From Streptomyces sp. WMMC940 (lineage in GTDB: Bacteria; Actinomycetota; Actinomycetes; Streptomycetales; Streptomycetaceae): a stretch of 64,000 nt of DNA. The stretch spans positions 186,001 to 250,000 of the forward strand of contig NZ_JAPZBC010000001.1 of assembly GCF_027460265.1 (NCBI RefSeq), in the 5' to 3' direction. This document shows positions 18,914 through 28,602 of the stretch, in pieces. How positions within the stretch are numbered: position 1 is the first letter of the stretch; the number at the start of each line of letters is the position of its first letter. The position numbers and the translations under genes are program-made. The notes under the pieces were generated by a model. That model was given only the letters and a program-made list of their open reading frames with translations, was not told where the DNA came from and searched no databases.

Positions 18914-18917
<4 letters not shown>
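17055..18917 (-). CDS. selB: Selenocysteine-specific translation elongation factor SelB
   Basis: GTPase of 620 aa that delivers Sec-tRNA-Sec to UGA codons carrying a SECIS. G1 is GHVDHGKS, G3 is DVPGHERF and the G4 region is SRSD. EF-Tu-like domains 2 and 3 follow, and a C-terminal series of winged helices binds the SECIS hairpin (last one around VLRQLPQPFTLSEARRALDTTRR). GTG at 18917 overlaps the selA stop (GTGA), with GGAAAGG just upstream. Its final about 19 codons lie antisense to tRNA-Sec, and its TGA stop is the exact complement of the tRNA anticodon at 17055-17057. Confidence 0.94.
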
Positions 18918-20314
<1,397 letters not shown>

Positions 20315-20678
20315 GCGGCCCTCCCTCTCCGCTCGATTCCAGGGCTGCCGGAGGAACGCCCATCGTCTCCCAATGCCCCGCACCGGCGTCGCGACACGCC
20401 CGCCGGCTGTCGCCCGTCCCGGCGCACCGGCGTCGTCAGGCGCGGGCCGGCTCGGCGGCGCCGAACGAGACACCGAGGAGGGCCTGGACACCACCGCGGC
20501 CGCGGAGCCCGTACAGGGCCACGGGCCCTGGTCGGCTACGCGCTGGTCCCTCGCCCTCGGCGGCCGGGTCCACCCCTGCCCGATGGGGAACGTCGAGGAG
20601 TGGGAGCGTATGTGTGGTCGGTGCTGCCTGCGGGGTACCCGCTGTGTACGGGACTGCTGAGAAGTGGGACGAGGACCT
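20315..20678. other. Divergent intergenic region between selA and the HATPase gene
   Basis: About 360 bp with no credible gene. GGGTAC at 20633-20638, with GTGT 17 nt upstream (20612-20615), is a near-match to the SigB-type consensus for the downstream HATPase gene, one base longer in spacing than ideal. Confidence 0.35.
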
Positions 20679-21149
20679 ATGGGCCAGGCAGCCGGAAACC
20701 AGAACTGGCCGGTGGACCACGGTCACGTATCCGTGTCCGAGACCTTTGAGGGCGGAGAGGGGATCGGAGCTGCGCGAGACCTGGCCCGCTCATTTCTCAC
20801 TCGCCTGCAGGTCGCCCATGGAGTCCGAGTGTCGGGGCACACGATCGGCGCGGTGGAGCTGGTCGTCAGCGAACTGGTGACCAACGCCCGCAAATTCGCT
20901 CCCGGCCCCTGTCTGCTGTCCTTGGAGTACAAGCACCACGCCGTCCACGTCAGTGTGTGGGACGGCAACCCTTGCCTTCCCGTGATTCGGGGCCCTGATC
21001 CCGCCCGGGTCGGTCATCACGGGCTGGAGATCGTCATGGCTGTGAGCGAGAGCCTCCAGTTCCACGAGGACCCGGTGGGAAAACGGATCACCTCCACGAT
21101 CACGCTGTCCGACGATCGACGAGACGACGGGGGCGATGGTCGAGCGTAG
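20679..21149 (+). CDS. ATP-binding protein (HATPase, anti-sigma/serine kinase-like)
   Basis: 156-aa single-domain protein of the GHKL HATPase_c_2 family, which in Streptomyces includes anti-sigma factors and regulators of the RsbW/SpoIIAB type. The N box is VELVVSELVTNARKFAPGP. The G1 region is degenerate (GPDPARVGHHGLEIVMAV), with GHHGLEIV in place of the usual GxGL. ATG at 20679 follows GAGGA. It is convergent with a PP2C phosphatase gene, its natural functional opposite in partner-switching systems. Confidence 0.85.
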   Translation: MGQAAGNQNWPVDHGHVSVSETFEGGEGIGAARDLARSFLTRLQVAHGVRVSGHTIGAVELVVSELVTNARKFAPGPCLLSLEYKHHAVHVSVWDGNPCLPVIRGPDPARVGHHGLEIVMAVSESLQFHEDPVGKRITSTITLSDDRRDDGGDGRA

Positions 21150-21180
21150 CCGCGCAGACGCCGCTCTGGTCTGACGCGCC

Positions 21181-21226
21181 CTGCGGCCCCTGACTCCCCT
21201 GCGCCGGGGGCAGGGGGCGCACGCAG
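21181..21226. terminator. Candidate bidirectional terminator hairpin
   Basis: The inner stem CCCCTG (21196-21201) pairs with CAGGGG (21211-21216). The outer arms CTGCG (21181-21185) and CGCAG (21222-21226) flank it. It sits between the convergent stops of the HATPase gene (21149) and the PP2C gene (21344), where a shared terminator is expected. There is no U-tract, as is usual in Streptomyces. Confidence 0.45.
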
Positions 21227-21343
21227 AACAACGCCCCCGCTCCCGAGAGTGCCCGTACCCGCCGAGCCTGGTCCTGCGGGCCGTGCAGTTCAGGATCCCG
21301 CCCTCGGCTCGCAGACCCGTGCCCACAAGCGCGGTGGCTCCGT

Positions 21344-22555
21344 TCAGGGGCACCTGGGTCGGTCGGCTCCGGCGTGTGCGTGACGGCCGCTGGAGTCCGG
21401 TCCGTGCCAGTCGAGGCACAGGACGGTGGCGTCGTCCTGGAGATGTCCGGTGCAGGCGGCGGTCACCGCTGCGGTGAGCGTCCGTACGACCTCCCGGGGA
21501 TGCCCGGATGCGGTGTCTTGGATGAGAGCCGCGAGGTCAACACTCTGGGCTTGGTGTTCCTGCATGCCGTCGGTGTAGAGCACGAGCCGGTCCCCGGGCT
21601 GGAGATCGAGATGCTGGGCCCGGTACGGGGCGGGTGAGGGAATGCCGAAGGGGAGGTGGGCCTCCAAGGGGACTGCCTCCACCGTGCCGTCGCGCAGGAG
21701 CAGTGGCCACGGATGTCCGGCGTTGATGAGTTGGGCGCTGCTGCCGTCGAGGGCGATGCGCAGCAGCTGGCCGGTGGCCAGGGAGCCTCGGCCGTGGTCG
21801 CAGAGGACCCGGTGAACTCGGTGGGCTTGTTCGGGGAGGTCGCATCCCGCCCGGCGGGCGCCGCGTGAGGCGTTGACGAGGAGGGTGGCCAGCAGGGCCG
21901 CTTCGATGTCGTGACCCATGGCGTCGGTGACGGACAGGTGCAGAGTGTCGGCGTCGAGGGTGTAGTCGTAGGTGTCGCCGGCGATGGAGTCGGCGGGCAC
22001 GACAGCTCCGGCGAGGGCGAACTGGGCTGCCTCGCAGCAGGGGGCCGAGGGAAGGAGTTGTCGCTGGATCTCGGCTGCCAGCGTGAGGGTTGTGGTGCGC
22101 TGGCCCCAGTGGTAGAGGTCGGTGAAGCGGCGGTCGGCGAGGATGATGTATGCCAGCGCGTGTGCGGCCTCCTCCACCTGTTCCAGCACTTCCTCGCTGA
22201 CGTGGGAAAGGGTCAGTTCCAGGACGCCGATGGTGTCGCCCCGGTTGGTGACCGGCGCGATCAGCCCATGGCCCTCGCCGCGGTCCGGTGTCTGCACCAA
22301 GTGCTGGGTGCGCAGGACCTGGTCGTAGACGCTGCCGACCAGGGGGATCAGGTCGGCGTGTCGGCCTCTCCGGGTGTCGGCTTCCTCGCTGACTCGCACC
22401 ATTTGCTGGCCGACGATGTCGAGGAACAGGAACGACACGTACCGTGCACCGAAGCGCTCACGCAGGTTGCGGGCGACCACGTCGAGGGACTCCACCGGAG
22501 CCGCTTCCTCCGCCGCGGCGAGAACCCCGGCCAGACCGTTCTGCTCACGCGCCAC
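21344..22555 (-). CDS. GAF-PP2C (SpoIIE-type) serine phosphatase
   Basis: Protein of 403 aa. An N-terminal GAF-like sensor (about 10-150, VARNLRERFGARYVSFLFLDI) is followed by a SpoIIE-family PP2C phosphatase domain with metal-binding motifs AGDTYDY, DAMGHDIEAAL, INAGHPWPLLL, LYTDGMQE and DDATVL. Such proteins dephosphorylate anti-anti-sigma factors. GTG at 22555 is preferred because GGAGG lies 5 nt upstream; the ATG at 22567 forms part of that binding site. It is convergent with an HATPase gene, suggesting a partner-switching pair. Confidence 0.9.
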   Translation of the reverse strand: MAREQNGLAGVLAAAEEAAPVESLDVVARNLRERFGARYVSFLFLDIVGQQMVRVSEEADTRRGRHADLIPLVGSVYDQVLRTQHLVQTPDRGEGHGLIAPVTNRGDTIGVLELTLSHVSEEVLEQVEEAAHALAYIILADRRFTDLYHWGQRTTTLTLAAEIQRQLLPSAPCCEAAQFALAGAVVPADSIAGDTYDYTLDADTLHLSVTDAMGHDIEAALLATLLVNASRGARRAGCDLPEQAHRVHRVLCDHGRGSLATGQLLRIALDGSSAQLINAGHPWPLLLRDGTVEAVPLEAHLPFGIPSPAPYRAQHLDLQPGDRLVLYTDGMQEHQAQSVDLAALIQDTASGHPREVVRTLTAAVTAACTGHLQDDATVLCLDWHGPDSSGRHAHAGADRPRCP

Positions 22556-22754
22556 GACAGCCTCCATGGAACTTCAGCACTCCCCGGGGTTCCCTCAGGT
22601 GCGCGCGTAGAGCGTGGAGGTGTTCGCCGTGTCGAACGCTGCCCGGGGACGTCACGGCGCGTACGGGGGAACGTCGTCGGGGAGCAGGTCGGCGCGGATC
22701 CGGTGTGCCCTGGAGTGGCGCCGGCGGCCGTGGTCGACGGGCGTATCGCCGAGG

Positions 22755-22968
22755 AAGGAGGGATACGCGGCGCTCGACGTAGGGCCGGGTCGTCATCTCG
22801 GTTCCGGCGTACTGCAGCAGGTCGAACGCGACCGGGTGGACGGTGGGGTACGGGAGCGCCGGCCAACACCGCCGGCCGGCGGTCCGGTCGGTGCCGCAGG
22901 GGGGCGAAGTCGAAGCGCCCTTCGGTGAAGAGCACGGCTTCGCGCTCGACGATGACGTCCTCGCTCAG
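22755..22968 (-). pseudogene. ATP-dependent DNA ligase remnant
   Basis: The reverse strand of the otherwise gene-free interval 22556-23253 holds two pieces of an ATP-dependent DNA ligase in different frames. The first is ALSEDVIVEREAVLFTEGRFDF (about 22968-22890). The second is VAFDLLQYAGTEMTTRPYVE (about 22832-22770). In intact Streptomyces ligases these correspond to the L.GE.V...GR..F stretch and the FDLL...GT....PY..RR stretch, about 30 residues apart, as here. The active-site lysine region and C-terminus were not found, so this is a relic. The rest of the interval shows nothing. Confidence 0.55.
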
Positions 22969-23253
22969 CGCGGCGGCTGCCTCGGCGTGTCCTGGAAGAC
23001 ACGGTGAGGCCACGCGGAACCGCGGCATCATCGCGGCTGGTTGGACCGAGACCGGCAAGCCGGAGCGTCGTTCGACTCGAGGCCCTTCCCGCCCGGCAAC
23101 TCCCCGCGCCGGCAGCCTCGGCACCGCGCGGGCCGGCATCGGCTCCGAGGGCGGTTCGATGCTCTCGTGGGGGTCTCTCGCGATCCGAGGCCGACGCCAC
23201 GGGCATTCCTCCCGGCCACCCGGGGAGGACCGTGCGGGGTGGCCAGGAGTTCC

Positions 23254-23667
23254 TCATGCGGATATGGCCTCGAGGAGGTCGCCGACCTTGGGGTCGGGCA
23301 ACGCGCGGGCGACGTCGGCCTGGGCCACGATGCCGACGAGAGTGTGGCCGTCGATCACCGGAAGGCGGCGGACCTTGTGCTCGCTCATGGTCCGCAGGAT
23401 CTCTTCCGCGCCGTCATCGGCCCCGATGGTCACCGCTTCCCCCTGCGCGAGGTCCCCGGCCTTCACCTGAGCGGGGTCCTTGCCGGCTCCCAGGACCTTG
23501 ACGACGATGTCTCGGTCGGTGAGCATCCCCTTCAGCCGTTCGTCCGTGCCGCAGATCGGCAGGGCACCCACGCCGAGGTCGGTCATCTTCCTCGCCGCGT
23601 CCAGCACCGATTCGTTCGCACCGATGCATGTGGCATCGGGTGTCATGATCTCGCGCGCGGTGGTCAT
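23254..23667 (-). CDS. Tandem CBS-domain protein
   Basis: 137-aa protein made of two CBS domains (MTTAREIMTPDATCIGANES... and LAQGEAVTIGADDGAEEIL...), which together form a Bateman module that binds adenine nucleotides. LTDRDIVVKVLG and VGIVAQADVARAL end the two halves. The ATG at 23667 is preceded by GAGGAGGAG. Stand-alone CBS proteins of this size are common in Streptomyces stress regulons, consistent with the other stress-type genes further downstream. The partner protein is unknown. Confidence 0.9.
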   Translation of the reverse strand: MTTAREIMTPDATCIGANESVLDAARKMTDLGVGALPICGTDERLKGMLTDRDIVVKVLGAGKDPAQVKAGDLAQGEAVTIGADDGAEEILRTMSEHKVRRLPVIDGHTLVGIVAQADVARALPDPKVGDLLEAISA

Positions 23668-23747
23668 GTCGCTCTCCTCCTCCGAGTTCCTCAAGCCTTG
23701 CCTCACGGCGCCTGCCCAGAGCCCAGCCACCTACGCGCCGCGGCAGC

Positions 23748-23805
23748 CGACACGGAGGATCGATCGCCCCGGGCGGCGGGCCGGGGCGATCGATCCTCCG
23801 TGTCG
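23748..23805. repeat. Perfect 25-bp inverted repeat (long hairpin)
   Basis: Arms at 23748-23772 and 23781-23805 are perfect reverse complements over 25 bp with an 8-nt loop (GCGGCGGG). The core contains GGATCGATCGCCCC. It lies 80 bp upstream of the CBS gene start and 437 bp from the next gene. It could terminate transcription from the right, form a cruciform, or be a relic of a mobile-element end. It is much longer and more perfect than ordinary terminators in this window. Confidence 0.9.
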
Positions 23806-24241
23806 TGGCGCCTCCCGGGGCTGGCGGCTGAGAGGCCGCGGGGCGGCTCTGCGGAACACCTTTCCCTCCGTCCGGACAGGGCGATCTCCACTCGCCAGCT
23901 CCTCATGGCCGGTGACAAGGCGCAGAGCTGTGTGGTGTGACGGCGGGCAAGGCACCTACCGCAGGAGCGACAAGGAAGCCAGGGCCTGTTCCGGGCCGGG
24001 ACCGGCAGCGTCGGGCCTCTTCCACTGGGCGCCGCGCAGAGCGGCGTCCATGGCTTGCAGGGCCGCCGCAGCGGCTAGGAACGAAGCCGGGCCGTGGGCG
24101 ACCCTGCGGTTCTCCGGGAGGCGGGCGGCCGTTCCCCACTGGACCTGGGCTGCTATAGGGCGGCCCCTCGAAAGGGAAGCCGGCTCGGCTCCGGACTACG
24201 CGGGGCCCTTCGCCCGTGGCTTCGCTCTTCGGGGCCGGGAA
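23806..24241. other. Gene-poor interval (436 bp)
   Basis: No supported coding frame. The interval borders the long inverted repeat on one side and a small gene followed by an IS5 remnant on the other. Confidence 0.35.
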
Positions 24242-24430
24242 TCAGTTGTCGGGATGCGTCCGGGTCTGCAGCTGCCAGCGGCCTCCCGTGCAGTTGCTGG
24301 GCAGGGGCGGGAATCGGTGCCCTCTCACGTCGGTGCTCCAGTGATGCCGAGCGCCGCAGTCGCATTCGTAGATCCCACTGTCGGGCACGATCTCGCCGGG
24401 GTGGAACCAGTCCTTGCTTTCGTCGTCCAT
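24242..24430 (-). CDS. Small YjzC-like conserved protein
   Basis: 62-aa protein with a CDC pair and aromatic/proline signatures (HPGEIVPDSGIYECDCGARHH). It resembles the small YjzC-type proteins that carry a PG..P.SG.Y motif, with an added CxC/His cluster that might bind metal. The start ATG at 24430 has no strong ribosome binding site. Function is unknown. Confidence 0.55.
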   Translation of the reverse strand: MDDESKDWFHPGEIVPDSGIYECDCGARHHWSTDVRGHRFPPLPSNCTGGRWQLQTRTHPDN

Positions 24431-24449
24431 GTCTTCTGTCTACGGGGCA

Positions 24450-24760
24450 GGACGGCGGGACGCGACTCGTGGCCAGACCTTGCCTCCGTCGTCTCGGGCT
24501 TCGCAGCGGGTGCGTAAGCGGCGAGGTCCGTGGAGCCAGGCGATGGCGGACTCGGCGACCCATCGCACCCGGCCCGCCCGAGCCATGCGGCCGGCCGCGC
24601 CGAACGATCTCCGGGACGATGCCACGTTCACGCAGTCGGCGGCGGTGGGTGTCGTGGTCGTAGCCTCGGTCGGCATACGAGGTGCGGGGCTTGGGGCCGG
24701 CCCCGCATGCCCCGCATCGGCGGCAGGCCGTCGACCAGCCACCGTGTCGCAAGAAGATCA
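24450..24760 (-). pseudogene. IS5-family transposase remnant
   Basis: Three frames on the reverse strand join into the C-terminal half of an IS5-type DDE transposase. They are LVDGLPPMRGMRGRP (about 24745-24700), SYADRGYDHDTHRRRLRERG (about 24690-24600) and RWVAESAIAWLHGPRRLRTR (about 24575-24490). The DRGYD aspartate and the WVAE glutamate context, normally V.E..F.WL, are recognisable. The N-terminal half is absent, the frame is broken at least twice, and no terminal inverted repeats were identified. Confidence 0.8.
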
Positions 24761-24774
24761 TTCTGCAAGGCCCC

Positions 24775-25614
24775 CTAGGGAGCCGGCAGGGGAGCGGCCC
24801 CTGCCCGCAGGGGTGGGCGGGGCGCCTCTGGCCGGCGGATGCTGACGCTGAAGACTCCGCCGTCGGGATCCCGGAGGGTGGCCCAGGGGACGGCGGCGGA
24901 GGCCGACGTCGAAGACACGACACTGCCGCCCAGCCGGACGGCGGTGCGGACTGCTTTCTCGATGTCCGGCACGTAGAAGTACACGTGCCAGCACGGGCGG
25001 ATACGGGGGTCGGGGGCCGCATCGACACGTCCACCGGTGATGCGTGCGACGGTGTGGACGTGCCGGCGCAGCACGACGTGGTCGTCCTCGTACGCGACCT
25101 GGCAGCAATCCTCCTGCTCGCACGCCCAGTCGAGGATCTCCGCGTAGAAGATGGCCGCGTCGAAGGCGTCCCGCGTGCGCAGTTCGAGCCAGGCGGGCGC
25201 GGAGTCCCGGCCCAGGCGCCAGTCGGGTATCGCCTTGCCCTGCCAGATCCCGAAGACTGCCCCGTCCCGGTCGGCCGCGAGGGCGGCGCGTCCGGTGCCG
25301 AACCTGAGCGGGCCCACCGCGACGGTGGCGCTGCGCTCGCGGATGCGATCGGCAGTCGCGTCCGCGTCGTCGACGGCGAAGTAGGGCGTCCACTCGACGG
25401 GCACCTGGAGGGCGCGTGAAAGTGCCCCGATGCCGGCGACCGGGGCACCCTCTGCGAAGGCCACGGAGAACTCGTCGCCGAGCCGGGTGGGCTGGAACTC
25501 CCAGCCGAGCACCGCCCCGTAGAACTTCTCCGCCGCCCGCAGGTCCTGGGTCATGAGGCTCACCCAGCAGGGGGCTCCGAACACCGTGTGGCTTGGCGTG
25601 GACACATCACTCAC
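24775..25614 (-). CDS. Two-domain VOC (glyoxalase/bleomycin-resistance-like) protein
   Basis: 279-aa protein with two vicinal-oxygen-chelate modules (about 10-130 and 145-260). They begin GAPCWVSLMTQDLRAAEKFYGAVLGW and APAWLELRTRDAFDAAIFYAEIL, and both end in DPDGxxF/DRDGAVF signatures. Such tandem VOC proteins are usually metal-dependent lyases, dioxygenases or binding proteins; the substrate cannot be read from sequence. GTG at 25614 overlaps the stop of the upstream ligase gene (GTGA), so they are coupled. Confidence 0.85.
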   Translation of the reverse strand: MSDVSTPSHTVFGAPCWVSLMTQDLRAAEKFYGAVLGWEFQPTRLGDEFSVAFAEGAPVAGIGALSRALQVPVEWTPYFAVDDADATADRIRERSATVAVGPLRFGTGRAALAADRDGAVFGIWQGKAIPDWRLGRDSAPAWLELRTRDAFDAAIFYAEILDWACEQEDCCQVAYEDDHVVLRRHVHTVARITGGRVDAAPDPRIRPCWHVYFYVPDIEKAVRTAVRLGGSVVSSTSASAAVPWATLRDPDGGVFSVSIRRPEAPRPPLRAGAAPLPAP

Positions 25615-26939
25615 CGTTCCCAGCACCCACCGCGGGAGGGAGGAGTCGCCGGCGGCCCGTCGTCCCCGTACGCCTTCGGTCGGGCGTCCCCGCCGAGACC
25701 GTCACTCACCTGGATCCGACCGTGCGTCGCGTGACCGGTCAACGCCATGGGCGCTTCAGTGGCGGTGGCCAGTGCTGCCATCTGATCGACGACGCCACGC
25801 AGGCTTCTGCCTTGCCGGTAGCGGAGGCGCTGGCGGTCGGCGCCGGTGCCGAGCGCGAGGTGTCGGTCCAGGAGCCGTACGGCGAGTGCGAGATCACCGG
25901 CTGCCGCGAGTCCCGGCGCGGCGCGGGTGAGCAGGCGCTCGACCAGCGTGCGCATCGGGACCTCGGCGCCGGTGACGGGGTCGATCCCGGGTCCGCCGGT
26001 ACCTACGCGTGCGGCGCGCCAGTGGGCGGCACGGAGCCGGCTCACCGGGACGTACGGCGGCGGACGGCCGTCCTCCGTCTCGTACAGCAGGGCCGTGCAC
26101 AGGCCGCGGATCAGCGCGGCGAGCAGCACCGTGCAGTCCACGTCCGCGTTGACGTCGGCGATCCGGATCTCCAGCGTCGGTACGTGCTCCGAGGGCCGGG
26201 CGTGCCAGTAGATCATCCGGCGGTCGAGAAGCCTTCCCGAGGCGACGAGAGCGCGGGCCGTCGCCTCGTATCCGGCGGCATCGAGCACGGGTGCGGGCTC
26301 GACGGTGGGCCAGCGTGCCATCTCGACCGCCCGCCAGCCGGCGAAGCCGCTCTCGCGCCCGCTGCTCAGCGGGGAGTTGACGGCGAGCGCCTGGAGCACG
26401 GGCAGCCAGGGGCGTACGTGGTTGGCCAGAGCGAGGGCCTCGGCGCGGCGCAGGGTGCCGATGTGGACATGGCAGCCGCAGGTGACGCTGGACCCGCTGT
26501 CCACGACCGAGGCGTAACGGAACTCCAGCCGCCGGTAGCGCGGGCTGTCCGTGACCGGCAATGGACCGGGCGGCGGCACGACCGGGGTGCCCGAGGCCAG
26601 TAGCAGGCAGTCCGCGTCCCGTGCGGCCGCGGCGACCGTGGTACGCAACACGGCCAGTTCGTCCCTCAGGTCCGCGCACAGCAGCACCGGGCGCGTACAG
26701 ACCTCCACCAGACAACGGAAGAACTCGGACTGCACCTGCTCGCCGAGATACGGCCTCAGCTGGGCGATCACCTGCGGCGCCCGGGCCACCGGGGCCCGGG
26801 TGCGACGGTCGACGAGGAAGAACTCCTCCTCCACCCCCATGGTGGGCACCACGGCACCGGCGGCGACGCCACTACGTCGCGCCGCACGCTCCCTCCGCAA
26901 TGCCACACCCCTGGAGCCCACCGGGCCGGCTCGGGTCAT
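25611..26939 (-). CDS. Carboxylate-amine ligase (glutamate-cysteine ligase family 2, YbdK-type)
   Basis: 442-aa ATP-grasp-like GCS2 enzyme that makes a gamma-glutamyl-type amide bond. Recognisable features are PTMGVEEEFFLVD at the start of the domain (residue about 32), CHVHIG, SPLSSGRESGFAGWR, and TLEIRIADVNADVD. The N-terminal 30 residues are extra and basic; the true start could be nearer to the GVEEEF motif, but ATG at 26939 has an AGAGG upstream. The C-terminal tail is low complexity. It is coupled to the VOC gene. Confidence 0.87.
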   Translation of the reverse strand: MTRAGPVGSRGVALRRERAARRSGVAAGAVVPTMGVEEEFFLVDRRTRAPVARAPQVIAQLRPYLGEQVQSEFFRCLVEVCTRPVLLCADLRDELAVLRTTVAAAARDADCLLLASGTPVVPPPGPLPVTDSPRYRRLEFRYASVVDSGSSVTCGCHVHIGTLRRAEALALANHVRPWLPVLQALAVNSPLSSGRESGFAGWRAVEMARWPTVEPAPVLDAAGYEATARALVASGRLLDRRMIYWHARPSEHVPTLEIRIADVNADVDCTVLLAALIRGLCTALLYETEDGRPPPYVPVSRLRAAHWRAARVGTGGPGIDPVTGAEVPMRTLVERLLTRAAPGLAAAGDLALAVRLLDRHLALGTGADRQRLRYRQGRSLRGVVDQMAALATATEAPMALTGHATHGRIQVSDGLGGDARPKAYGDDGPPATPPSRGGCWER

Positions 26940-27346
26940 GCACCGCCTCTACCCCGTGCGGCACCCGGCAACCGGGAATCCGCCGAGCCTCCCACGGATC
27001 GCGCTGTCCTTGCCCTGGACCGGATCCGGCACCCCGCCGCCGATGGGGAATCACCGGCGCCGACCAGAGGGCCGGTCCCACCGAGCACGAGACGGCTCGG
27101 TCGGGGCACAGGGCCCTGGCGGTGGCGGTGGCGGCCGGTCTGTGCCCCACTGCTTGGTGACGTGCCGTGCGCAGGCGGTCAGGTGACCCGGATCGCGCCG
27201 AGGAAGGTTCCAGCGGGGCGAACAGTCCGGCCCTGGATGCCGGGCAGGTGAGGACCTGCGAGCCGTGGCCGGGCCGGACGCCGCCCAGGTGCGCGCTACC
27301 GGCCCGCTCCCCGCGCAGTGGATCGGACCACCGGGGCGGGGTGGGG
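26940..27346. other. Gene-poor interval (407 bp)
   Basis: No supported gene. Contains a GGTGGCGGTGGCGGTGGCGG simple-sequence stretch around 27117-27137. Confidence 0.35.
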
Positions 27347-27787
27347 TCACTCGGGGTGGCTGATGATCAGGGCGAAGTTCCCGACACTCAGGAGCCGATC
27401 GCCCGGCAGCTGCCCGTCCGTGGTGATGAGCGTGTGGATGTGCCCGTTCTCCGAGTCGAAGTCGATGTCCTGAAGCGTTCCCTGGCTCTCGCCGGTCTCG
27501 GTGATGACGGGCTTGCCGACGGGGTCGTGGCTCTTGTGCGCCTCCTGGTCGGAGTCGACCTCCTTCTCCGGTTCCAGGCGGTCCGCCGAACGCACCGTGA
27601 CGGCGTCCTTGCCGAAGGACTGCACGTCGCGCCAGGCCACGACGTGGCCGCTGTGGCCGCGGGTCTTCAGGCGAAGGGCCGAGACGCGCGGCGGCGAGGG
27701 TGCCACCGTGCACGCGGCGATGGTTCCGACGGTCTCAGCGGTCGAGACGGCGACGACACTGCGCCCTTGGGCGCTGCTGAACCTCAT
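27347..27787 (-). CDS. PRC-barrel domain protein (second of the operon)
   Basis: 146-aa protein with PRC-barrel-like beta-rich sequence (RVSALRLKTRGHSGHVVAWRDVQSFG; KPVITETGESQGTLQDIDFD). PRC barrels occur in photosynthetic reaction-centre H subunits, in RimM, and in many stress-related actinobacterial proteins; the role here is unknown. Its ATG overlaps the upstream PRC gene stop (ATGA), so it is the third gene of a coupled trio. Confidence 0.75.
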   Translation of the reverse strand: MRFSSAQGRSVVAVSTAETVGTIAACTVAPSPPRVSALRLKTRGHSGHVVAWRDVQSFGKDAVTVRSADRLEPEKEVDSDQEAHKSHDPVGKPVITETGESQGTLQDIDFDSENGHIHTLITTDGQLPGDRLLSVGNFALIISHPE

Positions 27788-28353
27788 CGTTCCTCCTCCC
27801 GGGAACGGCGGCGCAGACCCTCTGCGGCGGCCGCCAGGCCGGCGAGGTCACCGGCCGTGAAGTCTGCGCAGTCGTCCGGCACGACGATCATTTCTCCCGA
27901 AACGGACTTCGGCCTGATCACCGGCAGGAACACCCTCCGTCCCGCCTCCGCGGCCGAGTCCACCTCGTAGCCGATGACCTTGGGGGTCCTGCCGGTCTCG
28001 ATGATGACGTCAGTGACCGTGCCGAGACTGGTCCCTTCCTCGGTCAGCATGCGCGCGCCGAGGACGTTCCCCCCGCCTGGAGCGTCCAACTGCTCCCGCA
28101 CGGCTTCTTCGTCGTCCTCGAGCGCTGTTTCATCGCGGATCATCACCGCGTCCGGGCCGAGTGCATGAACCTTCTTCCACAGGAGCGCACGCTTCAGCGG
28201 GCCGGCGAACAGTCCCCGGCCGTTGAGAGTGAAGCAGCTGATGCCGCCCTTGACCGGGTCGAAGACGATGTCCTTGACGTCGGCGACGTCCTCACCCCCG
28301 AGAGTGACCACGGGCTTCTTGCTGATCTCTCGTGCTCGCAGGTACCTGCTCAT
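27784..28353 (-). CDS. PRC-barrel domain protein (first of the operon)
   Basis: 189-aa protein with two PRC-barrel segments: KKPVVTLGGEDVADVKDIVFD near residues 12-34 and GTSLGTVTDVIIETGRTP near residues 104-121. The second is followed by a conserved EMIVVPDDCADF. The start at 28353 has GGAGGAC upstream and overlaps the stop of a 48-aa membrane protein gene. The coupling suggests a complex between the two PRC proteins and the tiny membrane protein. Confidence 0.8.
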   Translation of the reverse strand: MSRYLRAREISKKPVVTLGGEDVADVKDIVFDPVKGGISCFTLNGRGLFAGPLKRALLWKKVHALGPDAVMIRDETALEDDEEAVREQLDAPGGGNVLGARMLTEEGTSLGTVTDVIIETGRTPKVIGYEVDSAAEAGRRVFLPVIRPKSVSGEMIVVPDDCADFTAGDLAGLAAAAEGLRRRSREEER

Positions 28354-28496
28354 GTCCTCCCACCCCTCCTTCCGGCTTGCGGCTTCCCGCCGGCGATGAC
28401 GCCGCCCCTGCGCCGCCGGGCCTGCAGCGCCACCGCTGACGAGGCGGCCACGGCCAGCACGGCGACGGCGATGATCAGCCAGATCCACCACTCCAT
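28350..28496 (-). CDS. Small single-pass membrane protein (48 aa)
   Basis: A 48-aa frame begins MEWWIWLIIAVAVLAVAASS, giving one hydrophobic helix (about 3-25), followed by QARRRRGG and a basic tail. This is consistent with an N-out/C-in single-pass protein. GGAGG lies 8 nt before the ATG at 28496. Its TGA overlaps the ATG of the PRC-barrel gene (ATGA). The small size, the ribosome binding site and the coupling argue that it is real. It may anchor or recruit the PRC proteins. Confidence 0.7.
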   Translation of the reverse strand: MEWWIWLIIAVAVLAVAASSAVALQARRRRGGVIAGGKPQAGRRGGRT

Positions 28497-28602
28497 GAGA
28501 ATCCACCTCCACGTTCGTGATCACGGAGCCTGTGTTCGTGATGTCCGCGAGAATCCGCAGGATGCGGATTGGCACGGGCCGGTGGGTCACCCTCGGCGAG
28601 CC

